Source: an uncultured Muribaculum sp. (GTDB lineage Bacteria > Bacteroidota > Bacteroidia > Bacteroidales > Muribaculaceae). Taken from it: a DNA stretch of 64,000 nucleotides. Every line of letters begins with the position of its first letter. Position 1 is the first letter of the stretch. The notes below the pieces were generated by a model. The model ran no database searches and was not told where the DNA came from. It saw only the letters and a list, made by a program, of their open reading frames with translations. The position numbers and the translations under genes are program-made. Below are positions 1 to 9,292 of this stretch, in pieces. The stretch spans positions 62,001 through 126,000 of the forward strand of contig CAJTSK010000001.1 in assembly GCA_910578835.1 (NCBI GenBank). Direction: 5' to 3'.

Positions 1-59
1 CGTCGTCACTAATATCTATAGCTGACGGCTTAACGATAAAACCCGAATCACAGCTTGCA

Positions 60-107
60 GGAACCGCCTCGGGGGAGCAATGTCGCTCTCAGGCGGTTCC
101 TTTATTT
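60..107 (+). terminator. Rho-independent terminator of an upstream transcription unit
   Basis: GGAACCGCCT (60-69) pairs perfectly with AGGCGGTTCC (91-100), a 10-bp stem followed by TTTATTTA. It closes a transcription unit whose genes lie left of the window. Bases 1-59 hold no recognisable gene, only possible tail-end stops such as TAA at 10-12. Confidence 0.75.
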
Positions 108-155
108 ATAATATATGTGGGGTGCTTTTATTATATGGTAGACCGCAAAAAAGTT

Positions 156-186
156 TTTGCGTATAACGGAAATTGTAGTACCTTTG
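156..186 (+). promoter_or_regulatory. Bacteroidetes sigma promoter for the cobalamin operon
   Basis: TTTG (156-159) and TACCTTTG (179-186) are separated by 19 nt and match the Bacteroidetes -33/-7 consensus. Transcription should start near 192-194, at the 5' edge of the riboswitch, so the aptamer is the first thing transcribed. Confidence 0.75.
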
Positions 187-190
187 CACT

Positions 191-376
191 CACGTTGGTT
201 CGCCCTCATGGTTTTGGCGGCGATTAAAAGGGAACACGGGTGAGAATCCCGGACAGTCCCGCTGCGGTAATTTTCATTAACGGTCTCAGGCATTGAGCCA
301 CTGGATTCCGGCTAAACGGATTTGGGAAGGCGCCTGGCTATGACCGGAAATAAGTCCGAAGACCTGCCTGCGTGTA
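191..376 (+). ncRNA. Cobalamin (B12) riboswitch
   Basis: The leader carries the conserved cobalamin aptamer landmarks: GGAACACGGGTGAGAATCCC at 231-250, a CCCGCTGCGGT segment at 258-268, GCCACTGGATT near 297-307, and a B12 box AAGTCCGAAGACCTGCCT at 352-369 that differs from the consensus at about one position. The aptamer ends some 25-30 nt before the btuB start codon at 401 and no T-run terminator lies in between, so control of translation initiation is more likely than transcription attenuation (inference). All six downstream genes are closely spaced on the same strand and would be repressed together when adenosylcobalamin or another cobalamin is plentiful. Edges are approximate. Confidence 0.92.
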
Positions 377-400
377 TATAAAGATGTTTTTCTTTCGAGG

Positions 401-2434
401 ATGAGAGGACATAAAGAGATTAAATTACTGCGCGGATTATATGTGCGCTGCTTCTTCACGGGAGTCGCCACATTGCTGTCACTTCATGGTCAGGCTGCCG
501 ATACCGACACGATTACCGGTAAGGTGCATCAGATGAATGAGGTGACGGTGACTTCACGTCGTGCGCCTAACAGGGTGTCTGCCGCCGTCCCGGTGCAGAC
601 TCTTTCCATTGAAGACCTTACACAGCTTGGAGTGCAGAATATGGCTGACGCGGTGCGCCGCTTTGCAGGCACAAATGTGCGTGACTACGGTGGCATCGGC
701 GGCTTGAAGACAGTGTCGGTACGCAACATGGGCGCAGCTCATACTGCCGTCAGCTATGACGGTGCGCCGGTGAGCAATTGTCAGGCAGGACAGATTGACA
801 TAGGGCGTTTCTCGCTCGACAATGTAGGCATGCTGTCACTTGCTGTCGGGCAGACTGACGATATGCTGCAATGTGCGCGTCTTTATGCTTCGGCTGCTGT
901 GCTTGGCATCACCACCGAACGTCCCTCTTTCAGCAGCGACAAGCCGGCTCAGTTCCGCATCAAGATGACGGGAGGCTCATTTGGCTATGTAAGCCCGTCG
1001 CTACGATGGTGGCAGAAGATAGGGTCGCGTGTCACCACCTCTCTTGACGGGACATTTCTGCGTGCCGATGGAAACTATCCGTTTACACTGGTCAACGGCA
1101 AAAATGTTACCCGCGAGCGACGTAACAATTCGGCGATAGACTCATGGCACGGTGAGGCTAACATGTATTACGACATGCCGGGCGGTGGCGACCTGCAGGT
1201 AAAAGGCTACTACTTTTATTCCAAGCGCGGATTGCCGGGTGCCATAGTGCTGTATAATCCTGTGTCGACTGAGCAGTTGTGGGATAAAAACGCATTTGTT
1301 CAGGCTAAATATCACAAGGCTTTTTCCGAAAAGTGGGAGTTGCAGGCACAGGCAAAATATAATTACGGATGGAACAAAGACACGGAGGAGGGTCCGCAAT
1401 TTGCCGGAAACCATTATGAGGCGGTGCATAAGCAAAATGAGTATTATGCTTCGGCAACAGGATTGTTCCGCCCTGTAAGTAATCTCACTGTGGCACTTGC
1501 CCAGGATGGAGCGGTCAATACGCTTGAAAGCACAATGGTAGGCTGTCCCAATCCCACACGTTACACTTCGCTGACCGCCCTGAGTGCCCGTTGGCGACAG
1601 TCGGTACTTAATATTTTCGGTTCTGTTGTCGGCACTTATATCACCGAGAGGGTCGAGAGTGGTGACAGACCCCATGATATAAAGCGGGTCACCCCCTCAT
1701 TGTCGGTGAGTGTCAATCCTGTAAGCGGAGAGATGTTTTATGTCAGGGCTATGTATAAGAGCACATTCAGGGTGCCTACTTTTAATGACCTCTATTACGA
1801 CCGTCTTGGCAGTAGGGTATTACGTCCTGAAAAAGCTAATGAGTTTGACCTCGGTCTCACATGGAGCGGGACGTTTTTCCCCGCAATGGATTATTTTTCC
1901 GTGACGCTCGATGCTTATTATAATGATGTCACTGACAAGATTGTTGCATTCCCGACCACATATGCATGGCGCATGATTAATTACGGTAAGGTGCATGTGA
2001 CAGGACTTGATGTAACCTTGTCTACTGCCATTTCGTTGCCCAAAGATATAAAGCTTGTGGTCAACGGTGCCTATACATGGCAACGTGCAATAGATGTAAC
2101 CGATACGGATTCGCCTAATTACAAGGCACAGCTTCCTTACACGCCTGAACATAGCGGCAACGCATCTGCAATAGTCGAGACGCCTTGGGTAAATGTAGGC
2201 TATTCGGTGGTTGCGGTCGGTATGCGCTATTATATGTCGGAAAATATCAAGGCAAACGAGATTGACGGATATGCCGAGCAGACACTCTCCCTGTCTCGCG
2301 ACTTCCGTTTCAATGGGTGTGACCTCACGGTGAGGGGCGAGCTCATAAATCTTGCCGATGCCCAATATGATGTAATCAAGTTTTACCCTATGCCGGGTCG
2401 TTCATGGCGTCTTACAGGAACATTCAAATTTTAA
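401..2434 (+). CDS. btuB: TonB-dependent outer-membrane cobalamin receptor BtuB
   Basis: 677-residue outer-membrane receptor that takes B12 across the outer membrane using TonB energy. An N-terminal signal peptide covers about residues 1-33 (hydrophobic FFTGVATLLSLHG). A TonB-box-like NEVTVTS lies at 46-52, then a plug domain (TLSIEDLTQLG, VRNMGAAHTAVSYDG), then a barrel ending in the C-terminal aromatic GTFKF expected for BAM insertion. The first ATG follows the riboswitch directly and no other start gives a signal peptide. BtuB is assigned over another TonB receptor because of the B12 riboswitch and the downstream btuG-F-C-D and adenosyltransferase genes. Its length is close to that of other BtuB proteins (about 600-700). 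Confidence 0.9.
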   Translation: MRGHKEIKLLRGLYVRCFFTGVATLLSLHGQAADTDTITGKVHQMNEVTVTSRRAPNRVSAAVPVQTLSIEDLTQLGVQNMADAVRRFAGTNVRDYGGIGGLKTVSVRNMGAAHTAVSYDGAPVSNCQAGQIDIGRFSLDNVGMLSLAVGQTDDMLQCARLYASAAVLGITTERPSFSSDKPAQFRIKMTGGSFGYVSPSLRWWQKIGSRVTTSLDGTFLRADGNYPFTLVNGKNVTRERRNNSAIDSWHGEANMYYDMPGGGDLQVKGYYFYSKRGLPGAIVLYNPVSTEQLWDKNAFVQAKYHKAFSEKWELQAQAKYNYGWNKDTEEGPQFAGNHYEAVHKQNEYYASATGLFRPVSNLTVALAQDGAVNTLESTMVGCPNPTRYTSLTALSARWRQSVLNIFGSVVGTYITERVESGDRPHDIKRVTPSLSVSVNPVSGEMFYVRAMYKSTFRVPTFNDLYYDRLGSRVLRPEKANEFDLGLTWSGTFFPAMDYFSVTLDAYYNDVTDKIVAFPTTYAWRMINYGKVHVTGLDVTLSTAISLPKDIKLVVNGAYTWQRAIDVTDTDSPNYKAQLPYTPEHSGNASAIVETPWVNVGYSVVAVGMRYYMSENIKANEIDGYAEQTLSLSRDFRFNGCDLTVRGELINLADAQYDVIKFYPMPGRSWRLTGTFKF

Positions 2435-2463
2435 CGATAATAGATTTATTACTAACAATGTTT

Positions 2464-3609
2464 ATGAAAATGAGAAAACTTTATTTTGCAATGGCTGCGC
2501 TTGTTGCGTTTGGAAGTGTGTTTACTTCATGTAGCGACGATGATGAGCCGAAGTGGAACGACGATGATTCAAAGGTCCAGCTGTCAGAATCACGTATGTA
2601 TATTCTGAATGAAGGCACAATGAACCAGAACAATGCATCAATAAGCTTCTACAATCCCGGTGAAGGTCAGCCTACATTTATCACTGATGTATTTTTCGAT
2701 CAGAATGGCGGACGTCTTGGTGATGTGGCACAATGCATGATCAAATATGGCAAAAACATCTATGTTGCAGTTTATGGCTCTAACTATATGGTGAAGCTTA
2801 ACACTGCATGTGTGGAAGAAGAGCGCACATTGTTCTCTTCTGACCCTGAATTGCAGGGTGGTGTACGTTACATCGCTGCAAAAGACAATTACATCTACGC
2901 TTCTTTTTATGGCGGTATCGTGGCAAAAATCAATGCTTCTACATTGAAGGTTGAGAGCAAGCTAAAGACTGCCGGCGCCAATCTTGAGGGCGTGGCTATA
3001 GAGGGCAACAGTCTCTATGTGGCTAACTCTTATGAGCGCACAACCAATCCTGAGACAGGAAGCAACGTTTACAACTATCTGACCGATGTATTTGTAATCG
3101 ACCTGAATACCTTTTCCGTAAAGGAGACTCTCGTGGTAGAGCAGAACCCCAACAAGCTTATTGAAGAGGATGATAAACTCTTCCTGATTTCTAATAACTA
3201 CGGTCGTGAAAGCTACGTTCTTCAGATGATTGACCCGGCTGCAGGCAATAAGGTGAGCGAACTTGGATATGCTACAAACATGGCTGCAGGCGACGATATG
3301 CTTTATCTTGTCGACTCTCGTACCGACTACTCTGTGCGTCCTTTTGTAACGACCAATACTTTCAGCTCATATGACATCAAGAGCGGTCGTCTTAACTCTG
3401 CTTCATTCCTGAAAGACGCTCCTTCCGAACTTGCCACTGCAAGTGTCTACATGATGGCTGTAAGCGAGTATACCGGTGATATCTACATCGGCGTTACCAA
3501 CTACTCTTCAAGCAACGGCACAATGTACCGTTTCAAGCAGGATGGCAGCTTTGTAAGCAAATTTGACTGCGGCGGACAGAACCCCCGCGACGCAGTGTTC
3601 TTTAACTGA
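2464..3609 (+). CDS. btuG: BtuG-type surface B12-binding lipoprotein (DUF5074/YncE-like beta-propeller)
   Basis: Lipoprotein with lipobox FTSC (Cys23) followed by SDDDE, an acidic stretch like the Bacteroidetes surface-export signal. The mature part is a repetitive YncE-like beta-propeller: it starts MYILNEGTMNQNNASISFYN and has repeated blades such as KYGKNIYVAVYGSNYMVKLN. DUF5074 propellers next to btuB are the BtuG family, which in Bacteroides thetaiotaomicron sits on the cell surface and hands B12 to BtuB with extremely tight binding. It lies about 30 bp after btuB in the same operon. Possible starts are 2458, 2464 and 2470; 2464 gives a compact signal peptide. A generic YncE protein is the alternative, but the context favours BtuG. 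Confidence 0.82.
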   Translation: MKMRKLYFAMAALVAFGSVFTSCSDDDEPKWNDDDSKVQLSESRMYILNEGTMNQNNASISFYNPGEGQPTFITDVFFDQNGGRLGDVAQCMIKYGKNIYVAVYGSNYMVKLNTACVEEERTLFSSDPELQGGVRYIAAKDNYIYASFYGGIVAKINASTLKVESKLKTAGANLEGVAIEGNSLYVANSYERTTNPETGSNVYNYLTDVFVIDLNTFSVKETLVVEQNPNKLIEEDDKLFLISNNYGRESYVLQMIDPAAGNKVSELGYATNMAAGDDMLYLVDSRTDYSVRPFVTTNTFSSYDIKSGRLNSASFLKDAPSELATASVYMMAVSEYTGDIYIGVTNYSSSNGTMYRFKQDGSFVSKFDCGGQNPRDAVFFN

Positions 3610-3627
3610 TAATGCCGGTCGGTTGAC

Positions 3628-4764
3628 ATGAAAATAAAGCCTTTGATCAGGTTACTTTTGGTAGCAGTATTGCCGCTCCTTGCTTCATGTAAGGGCGGCA
3701 ATGCTCATATTGTCCATGAAGGCGGCGACACGCTACGTATGGAGTATGCCGTAAATCTGTCCCTGGTGCGTCACGACGGATTTATCACCGCCTCTGTGCG
3801 TAATCCCTGGGACACAACAAAGATTCTCCACACCTATGTATTGGTGCCTGACAGCATGCCGCTCCCCGAGGTGTTGCCCGAGGGTACCGTGGTAAGGACT
3901 CCGCTGAAAAAATCGTTGATATACTCTTCGGTTCATAACAGCCTTGTCAGCGAATTTGGCGCGATAGATGCAATCAAGGGAGTATGTGACGCCAATTATA
4001 TCCATCAGAGAGAGCTTGCCGGGCGTATAGCTTCCGGAGAGGTGGTGGATTGCGGGGTGGGCACCTCGCCCGACATCGAGCGTATCATCACTTTGTCGCC
4101 TGACGGCATATTGTTGTCACCCTTTGAAAATTCAGGCACCTACGGTAAGGTGGGTCAGCTGGGCATCCCGATTATAGAGTGTGCCGACTACATGGAGACT
4201 TCGCCGCTCGGCCGCGCCGAGTGGATGAAGTTTTACGGCATGCTTTTCGGCAAGGAGGATGTGGCGATGCGTATGTTTGACGACACCAAGCGTGAGTATC
4301 TCGCCTTGCGTGAGTCGGTAGATTCGGTTGCCGGGCGTCCGAGGGTGATTGTCGACCGTCTTTACGGGCAGGCATGGTATGTGCCCGGAGCACATTCGAC
4401 CATGGGTATTTTTATAAAAGATGCCGGTGGCGAGAATCCGTTTGACGATTATGACCGTAGCGGAAGTGTGGGTCTTACCGGTGAGGAAGTGCTGTACCGC
4501 GCGTCAGATGCTGATGTGTGGATTGTGCGTTATTCGCAGTCAACCGACAAGACTTTGAGTGAACTGTCGGCTGACAATGCAATATATCCGCAGTTTGAAG
4601 CGTTGAAAAATGAAAGGGTGTATGGATGCAACACCACCAATACTTACTTTTATGAGGAGGTGCCTTTTCACCCGCAGTGGCTGTTAAACGACCTGATTAC
4701 TATTTTTCATCCCGAAAAAAGTCAGATTGCCATGACACGCTACTTTACGAAGATGAAGCCGTGA
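3628..4764 (+). CDS. btuF: Periplasmic cobalamin-binding lipoprotein BtuF
   Basis: 378 residues. The signal peptide ends in a lipobox LLASC (Cys21), so the protein is probably anchored in the inner membrane. From about residue 90 it has the helical-backbone substrate-binding fold of ABC transporters for B12 and iron chelates (PF01497), with recognisable segments SLVSEFGAIDAIKGVCDANY, PDIERIITLSPDGILL and a DVWIVRYSQS segment near the C terminus. It receives B12 from BtuB in the periplasm and delivers it to BtuCD. It lies 18 bp after btuG and 4 bp before btuC. A heme or siderophore role would fit the fold, but riboswitch control points to cobalamin. Confidence 0.85.
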   Translation: MKIKPLIRLLLVAVLPLLASCKGGNAHIVHEGGDTLRMEYAVNLSLVRHDGFITASVRNPWDTTKILHTYVLVPDSMPLPEVLPEGTVVRTPLKKSLIYSSVHNSLVSEFGAIDAIKGVCDANYIHQRELAGRIASGEVVDCGVGTSPDIERIITLSPDGILLSPFENSGTYGKVGQLGIPIIECADYMETSPLGRAEWMKFYGMLFGKEDVAMRMFDDTKREYLALRESVDSVAGRPRVIVDRLYGQAWYVPGAHSTMGIFIKDAGGENPFDDYDRSGSVGLTGEEVLYRASDADVWIVRYSQSTDKTLSELSADNAIYPQFEALKNERVYGCNTTNTYFYEEVPFHPQWLLNDLITIFHPEKSQIAMTRYFTKMKP

Positions 4765-4768
4765 TATA

Positions 4769-5761
4769 ATGAGATTTGCCTTACTTTCCATAATGGTGGT
4801 CGTGTTGTTTCTGCTCAACCTGTTTATCGGTTCGGTGGATATTCCTGCACGTGATGTCATGGAGATATTGCTCGGTGACGACACTCATGGCGCTGCCGGA
4901 TTTATCGTTATGGGAAGTCGCCTGCCTATGGCTGTCACCGCTCTTCTTGCCGGAGCCGGTCTTGCCGTGTCGGGACTGATGCTCCAGACTTCATTCCGCA
5001 ATCCGCTTGCCGGCCCGTCGATACTCGGCATCACTTCAGGTGCGAGTCTTGGCGTTGCCTTGGTATTGCTGTTTTTCGGTGGCTCTGTGGCGATAGGCAC
5101 TCTCTCCATAGGCGGATATGCTGCCGTGATATTGGGCGCTTTTGTCGGCAGCATGCTCATGATGGGCGTGTTGCTCGGACTTTCTTCATTATTGCGCAAT
5201 GACCTGATGTTGCTTATCACCGGTATCATGATGGGTTATCTTGCGTCTTCCCTGATTATGCTTCTTAATTATGCGTCGACGGCTGAAGGAGTGCAGAATT
5301 ATGTGATGTGGGGCATGAGCAGTTTCAATGGTGTGTCGATGCGGCAGCTTCCTTTGTTTGCCGGCATTACGCTCGCGGGTATTTTTATTTCGCTGCTGTT
5401 GATAAAGCCGCTTAACGTGATGCTCCTCGGTGCCGGATATGCCGCCAACCTCGGTGTAAATATCAATCGGGTCAGAAACATGCTTTTGCTTGCCACCGGA
5501 TTGCTCTCGGCGGTGATTACCGCTTATTGCGGACCTGTGTCGTTTATCGGACTTGCCGTGCCTCATATCGCCCGCCTGATTTTCCGTACCGATAATCACC
5601 GGGTGCTTATGCCTGCAACTCTGATGTGTGGGGCTGCCGTGGCTCTTGGTTGTTCATTGATGTGTATTCTCCCCAAAGGCTTCGTGATACCTGTCAACGC
5701 GGTTACCCCTGTCATCGGTGCGCCGGTGGTGTTGTGGGTGTTGTTACGCCGTCGTAAATAA
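4769..5761 (+). CDS. btuC: Cobalamin ABC transporter permease BtuC (FecCD family)
   Basis: 330-residue very hydrophobic permease with about nine to ten membrane helices. Family hallmarks are FRNPLAGPSILGITSGASLG near the N terminus, MMGYLASSLIMLLNYAS in the middle, and SFIGLAVPHIARLIF, the cytoplasmic coupling segment that contacts the ATPase. It forms a dimer through which B12 crosses the inner membrane. The ATG lies 4 bp after the btuF stop, and btuD follows 13 bp downstream, so translation is probably coupled. Confidence 0.88.
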   Translation: MRFALLSIMVVVLFLLNLFIGSVDIPARDVMEILLGDDTHGAAGFIVMGSRLPMAVTALLAGAGLAVSGLMLQTSFRNPLAGPSILGITSGASLGVALVLLFFGGSVAIGTLSIGGYAAVILGAFVGSMLMMGVLLGLSSLLRNDLMLLITGIMMGYLASSLIMLLNYASTAEGVQNYVMWGMSSFNGVSMRQLPLFAGITLAGIFISLLLIKPLNVMLLGAGYAANLGVNINRVRNMLLLATGLLSAVITAYCGPVSFIGLAVPHIARLIFRTDNHRVLMPATLMCGAAVALGCSLMCILPKGFVIPVNAVTPVIGAPVVLWVLLRRRK

Positions 5762-5774
5762 TTATTGATTGCCG

Positions 5775-6749
5775 ATGAAACACGACATCACGATAGATAT
5801 CCGCAACCTGGTCACCGGTTATTCACCGGGGCGTGACCCCAATGTCGTGACATGCGGAATCAATGCGTCTCTTCGTAGTGGCGAGCTTACATGTCTGCTC
5901 GGCCCTAACGGAGCTGGAAAATCGACATTGCTTAAAACACTCTCGTCATTCCTGCCGCCGCTTGACGGTGATATAACATTGTTGGGTCGACCTCTCCGCT
6001 CTTATTCCAACACTGCGCGCTCGCGTCTTATCGGTGTAGTGCTTACCGACCGTGTCAGCCTTGACAACATGTCGGCGCGTGAACTTGCCGGACTTGGGCG
6101 CACTCCATATACCGGCTTCTGGGGCAGGCTTTCGGCTGACGACAAGGCTATCGTCGATGAGGCGCTGGAGCTTGTAGGTATCTCCGGTCTCGCTGACCGC
6201 ATGGTCGACACACTTAGCGATGGTGAGCGACAGAAGGTGATGATAGCCAAGGCACTTGTGCAACAGACTCCGGTCATATTCCTCGACGAGCCGACTGCTT
6301 TTCTCGACTATCCAAGTAAAGTGGAGCTTATGCAGCTGCTTCTTTCGTTGTCACGTGACCATGGGAAGACGATATTCATGTCGACCCACGATATCGAGCT
6401 TGCTCTGCTGACAGCCGACAAGGTGTGGCTTATCGACAAGCCACATGGCGTAGCTACCGGTACTCCGGAGGATTTGGCTCTTGATGGCAGCCTTGCACGC
6501 TATTTTGAGCGTGAGGGTGTGAAATTTGACATGTCGACCGGAATGTTCAGTGTGTCGTTTCCTACACGCCGCACTGTAGCAGTGAAGGGTGACGGTGCGC
6601 GTTATAACATGATGGTTAAGGCTCTTGCGCGTAATGCGATAGCTCTCTCCGACGCATCATCTGATGAGATTGTAGTGACACCTGATGCCTTCATGTATGG
6701 AGGCGAAAGTTTCTGTGACATAGCCTCGCTCCTTGACAAGTTACTATGA
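5775..6749 (+). CDS. btuD: Cobalamin ABC transporter ATPase BtuD
   Basis: ABC ATPase with Walker A GPNGAGKST, signature LSDGERQK, Walker B VIFLDEPTAFLD and switch histidine MSTHD. It powers BtuC. At 324 residues it is about 70 longer than enterobacterial BtuD; the extra C-terminal part (from about 250) is soluble and carries no motif I recognise, a feature common in Bacteroidetes homologues. ATG at 5775 is preferred over an in-frame TTG at 5769. The stop overlaps the next start (ATGA at 6746-6749), indicating translational coupling. Confidence 0.87.
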   Translation: MKHDITIDIRNLVTGYSPGRDPNVVTCGINASLRSGELTCLLGPNGAGKSTLLKTLSSFLPPLDGDITLLGRPLRSYSNTARSRLIGVVLTDRVSLDNMSARELAGLGRTPYTGFWGRLSADDKAIVDEALELVGISGLADRMVDTLSDGERQKVMIAKALVQQTPVIFLDEPTAFLDYPSKVELMQLLLSLSRDHGKTIFMSTHDIELALLTADKVWLIDKPHGVATGTPEDLALDGSLARYFEREGVKFDMSTGMFSVSFPTRRTVAVKGDGARYNMMVKALARNAIALSDASSDEIVVTPDAFMYGGESFCDIASLLDKLL

Positions 6750-7354
6750 CAGCAATGGAAAAGGGTAAAATATATACTCGTACAGGTGACAGCGGGATGA
6801 CTTCCATACATGGAGGTGAGCGAGTGCCTAAGACCGACTTGCGTATTGACGCTTTAGGCACTCTTGACGAGCTGAATGTGACGGTGGGTATCGTCAGGGC
6901 AAAGATGGATGCCGCAAATCCGCGACAGCAGTTGCTTAAAAAGATTCAAATAACACTGATGGCGCTTATGAGCAATGTTGCCACACCAAGAGTGGCGCGA
7001 CAGGAAAGCAACGCTCATGTCTATGACAGTGCGGTAGGGGAACTTGAACATGCCATAGACGATATAACCGCCGGCTGCGGTAGTCCTGAATATTTCATAT
7101 TGCCGGGAGGTGATGAGGTGTCGGCGTTTCTTCATCAGGCGAGGGTTGTCGCTCGTCGTGCCGAGCGCTCTCTTTGGCGACTCAATGAAAGCGATGATGT
7201 GCCGGTTGAAATAATGAGATATGTCAATCGGCTCTCCGACCTGTTTTTTGTCATGGCGAGAGCCGAGGCTTTTGCCGCCGACCTGCCTGAAGAGCGTTGG
7301 CGCTTGTTTCGTGTGAAAGCCGGAAAAGGGGCTTCCGGCTGTCCATATTCATAA
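6746..7354 (+). CDS. PduO-type cob(I)alamin adenosyltransferase
   Basis: About 200 residues. It attaches the 5'-deoxyadenosyl group of ATP to cob(I)alamin, making the coenzyme form and the riboswitch ligand. The ATP-binding motif TRTGDSGMT is at 11-19, GTLDELN at 38-44, and the C-terminal signature FILPGGDE followed by ARVVARRAERSLW is intact. It is the last gene of the riboswitch operon and overlaps btuD by 4 bp, so imported B12 is converted in step with uptake. A second ATG at 6755 could also be the start. The stop lies only 4 bp from the convergent uup stop. Confidence 0.9.
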   Translation: MTAMEKGKIYTRTGDSGMTSIHGGERVPKTDLRIDALGTLDELNVTVGIVRAKMDAANPRQQLLKKIQITLMALMSNVATPRVARQESNAHVYDSAVGELEHAIDDITAGCGSPEYFILPGGDEVSAFLHQARVVARRAERSLWRLNESDDVPVEIMRYVNRLSDLFFVMARAEAFAADLPEERWRLFRVKAGKGASGCPYS

Positions 7355-7358
7355 ACGG

Positions 7359-9143
7359 TTACTCTTTTTCCGACAGCTCCAGCCATCTCAGCTCTTTCTC
7401 GTCAAGAAGAGCCTTTATCTCTTCATAACGTGCCGATTTACCTACAATGTCATCGACTACCTCGCCGCTGTTGAAGATTGCTTCCAGTGTGGCTTTTTCA
7501 GTAGTCAACTCATCGATTTCTTCGGTCAGTGCTTCAAATTCTTTACGCTCCTTAAACGACATCTTGTTTGATTCCCTTTGACGCCGGGGCTTATCATTGG
7601 AAGCCTGCGCCGGTTTGGGCGTTTCTGTCTGTTTCCGTTGCGCCTCGGCATATTCGCGATATTCAGTGTAGTTTCCGGGAAAATCTTTTATTACGCCATC
7701 GCCTTCGAGCACAAACAGGTGGTCGACGATGTTGTCAAGGAAAAAACGGTCGTGGCTCACCACGATAAGACAACCCTTGAATCCGCGCAGATAGTCCTCA
7801 AGGATGCCAAGTGTCACGATGTCGAGGTCATTGGTCGGCTCGTCAAGGATGAGGAAATTGGGTGAACGCATCAACACGGAGGCGAGATGCAGCCGGGCGC
7901 GTTCGCCGCCGCTAAGTGTATGAATATATTTCTGCTGGTCGGCAGGCGAGAAGAGGAAATGGGTGAGAAATTGCATCGGCGAGTATCGTACGTCGCCATT
8001 CACCACTATGTCGTCGGCTATCTCGGTGATTGCGTCGATTACGCGTTTGTTGTCATCAAAGGCGATGCCCTCCTGGCTGTAATAGCCGAATTTTACCGTC
8101 TCGCCTACATTCCAGGCGCCGCTGTCGGCAGGTACGATACCTTGTAGCATCTTGATAAATGTAGACTTGCCGACACCGTTGTGACCGATGATGCCAAGCT
8201 TTTCATAGCGTGAAAAGGTATAATTGAAGTCGTTGAGAATCACCTTGTCGCCAAACCGCTTGCTTATCCCTTCAGCTTCAAATATCTTTGACCCGATGTA
8301 AGATGACTTTACATTTAGCTCGACATTGTTTTCCGTCAGGTTCATGCGCGACCTGCTTTTCAGGTCGTAAAATGCGTCTATGCGGTATTTTGCCTTACCT
8401 GCTCTTGCCTGTGGCTGACGGCGCATCCATTCCTGCTCTTTGCGGAGTGTGTTTTTTACTTTTGCAAGCTCCGATGAGAGAGCCTCGATGCGTTCCTGCC
8501 GGCGGCGCAGATAGTAGTCGTAATTACCATCGTAAGTAAATATCTGCTCGCGGTCAATCTCGATAATCTTATTGGTCACGCGGTCAAGGAAATAGCGGTC
8601 GTGGGTCACCATAAGCAGTGTGACCCGTGAGCGTGTGAGCCAGTTTTCAAGCCATTCGATTATCCCTATGTCAAGATGGTTGGTAGGCTCGTCGAGTATT
8701 ATAAGGTCAGGCTCGGAGAGTATTACCTTTGCAAGAGCCACTCGCTTTGCTTGTCCTCCCGAGAGGGTGGCGATATGTGCTCCGGTGTCATTTATATCCA
8801 GTTGCGACAGCAGTTGGCGTGTGCGGTCCACGTAGTTTTGGGCGTCTTCCTCATGGATATGGTGTTTCACGTCAAGGCAATAATCCATCACGGTCATGTC
8901 GGTGCCAAATACCGGGGTCTGCTCAAGGAAGCCCACACGCAGTCCGCTACGGAATATGATGTTGCCGGAGTCAGGGCTTTCTTTTCCTGCAATCAGATTG
9001 AGCAAGGTCGACTTTCCTGTGCCGTTTTTAGCGATTATGCCTATCTTGTCGCCTTCATATACTCCGAAGGTGACATCTTCAAATAATATGCGGTCGCCAT
9101 AACTTTTGGTGAGATTTTCGACCTGAAGGAAGCTCGTTGCCAT
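7359..9143 (-). CDS. uup: ABC-F ATPase, Uup-like
   Basis: 594-residue soluble ABC-F protein with two ATPase domains and no membrane part. Domain 1 has Walker A AKNGTGKST (38-46), signature LSGGQAKR and Walker B LIILDEPTNHLD. Domain 2 has GHNGVGKST, LSGGERAR and FLILDEPTNDLD. A charged coiled coil at about residues 525-594 (FKERKEFEALTEEIDELTTE onward) is the C-terminal domain typical of Uup rather than EttA. ABC-F proteins bind the ribosomal E site and resolve stalled states; Uup also affects precise excision and replication intermediates. The gene is a single minus-strand unit, convergent with the B12 operon and divergent from the SPFH gene. Confidence 0.88.
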   Translation of the reverse strand: MATSFLQVENLTKSYGDRILFEDVTFGVYEGDKIGIIAKNGTGKSTLLNLIAGKESPDSGNIIFRSGLRVGFLEQTPVFGTDMTVMDYCLDVKHHIHEEDAQNYVDRTRQLLSQLDINDTGAHIATLSGGQAKRVALAKVILSEPDLIILDEPTNHLDIGIIEWLENWLTRSRVTLLMVTHDRYFLDRVTNKIIEIDREQIFTYDGNYDYYLRRRQERIEALSSELAKVKNTLRKEQEWMRRQPQARAGKAKYRIDAFYDLKSRSRMNLTENNVELNVKSSYIGSKIFEAEGISKRFGDKVILNDFNYTFSRYEKLGIIGHNGVGKSTFIKMLQGIVPADSGAWNVGETVKFGYYSQEGIAFDDNKRVIDAITEIADDIVVNGDVRYSPMQFLTHFLFSPADQQKYIHTLSGGERARLHLASVLMRSPNFLILDEPTNDLDIVTLGILEDYLRGFKGCLIVVSHDRFFLDNIVDHLFVLEGDGVIKDFPGNYTEYREYAEAQRKQTETPKPAQASNDKPRRQRESNKMSFKERKEFEALTEEIDELTTEKATLEAIFNSGEVVDDIVGKSARYEEIKALLDEKELRWLELSEKE

Positions 9144-9169
9144 TTAGATAATCGTGATAATATTATGTG

Positions 9170-9201
9170 CAAAGATACTACAAGATTTATCCCTCAACAA
9201 T
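9170..9201 (-). promoter_or_regulatory. Probable uup promoter
   Basis: On the minus strand TATCTTTG (9177-9170) is a perfect -7 box. A 20-nt spacer separates it from ATTG (9201-9198), one mismatch from TTTG. The start codon at 9143 is 26 nt downstream of the box. Confidence 0.55.
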
Positions 9202-9229
9202 GTGCAAGAGTGAAAAACTTATAAAAAGA

Positions 9230-9261
9230 TTTGTTCTTGTCGTTGGTTTCTGATATATTTG
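9230..9261 (+). promoter_or_regulatory. Promoter of the SPFH-RHH operon
   Basis: TTTG (9230-9233), a 20-nt spacer and TATATTTG (9254-9261) give a consensus Bacteroidetes promoter. The ATG at 9293 is 31 nt after the box, leaving a leader of about 25 nt. Confidence 0.7.
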
Positions 9262-9292
9262 CGATATATTGATAATATCAAAACAATATCGT

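Noticed and set aside
1..59. Possible C-terminal end of an upstream gene
   Set aside because: All frames are too short to recognise a protein; only the terminator at 60-107 can be supported.
1142..2365. Two long minus-strand frames (177 and 181 codons)
   Set aside because: Antisense to btuB, no family features, no start signals.
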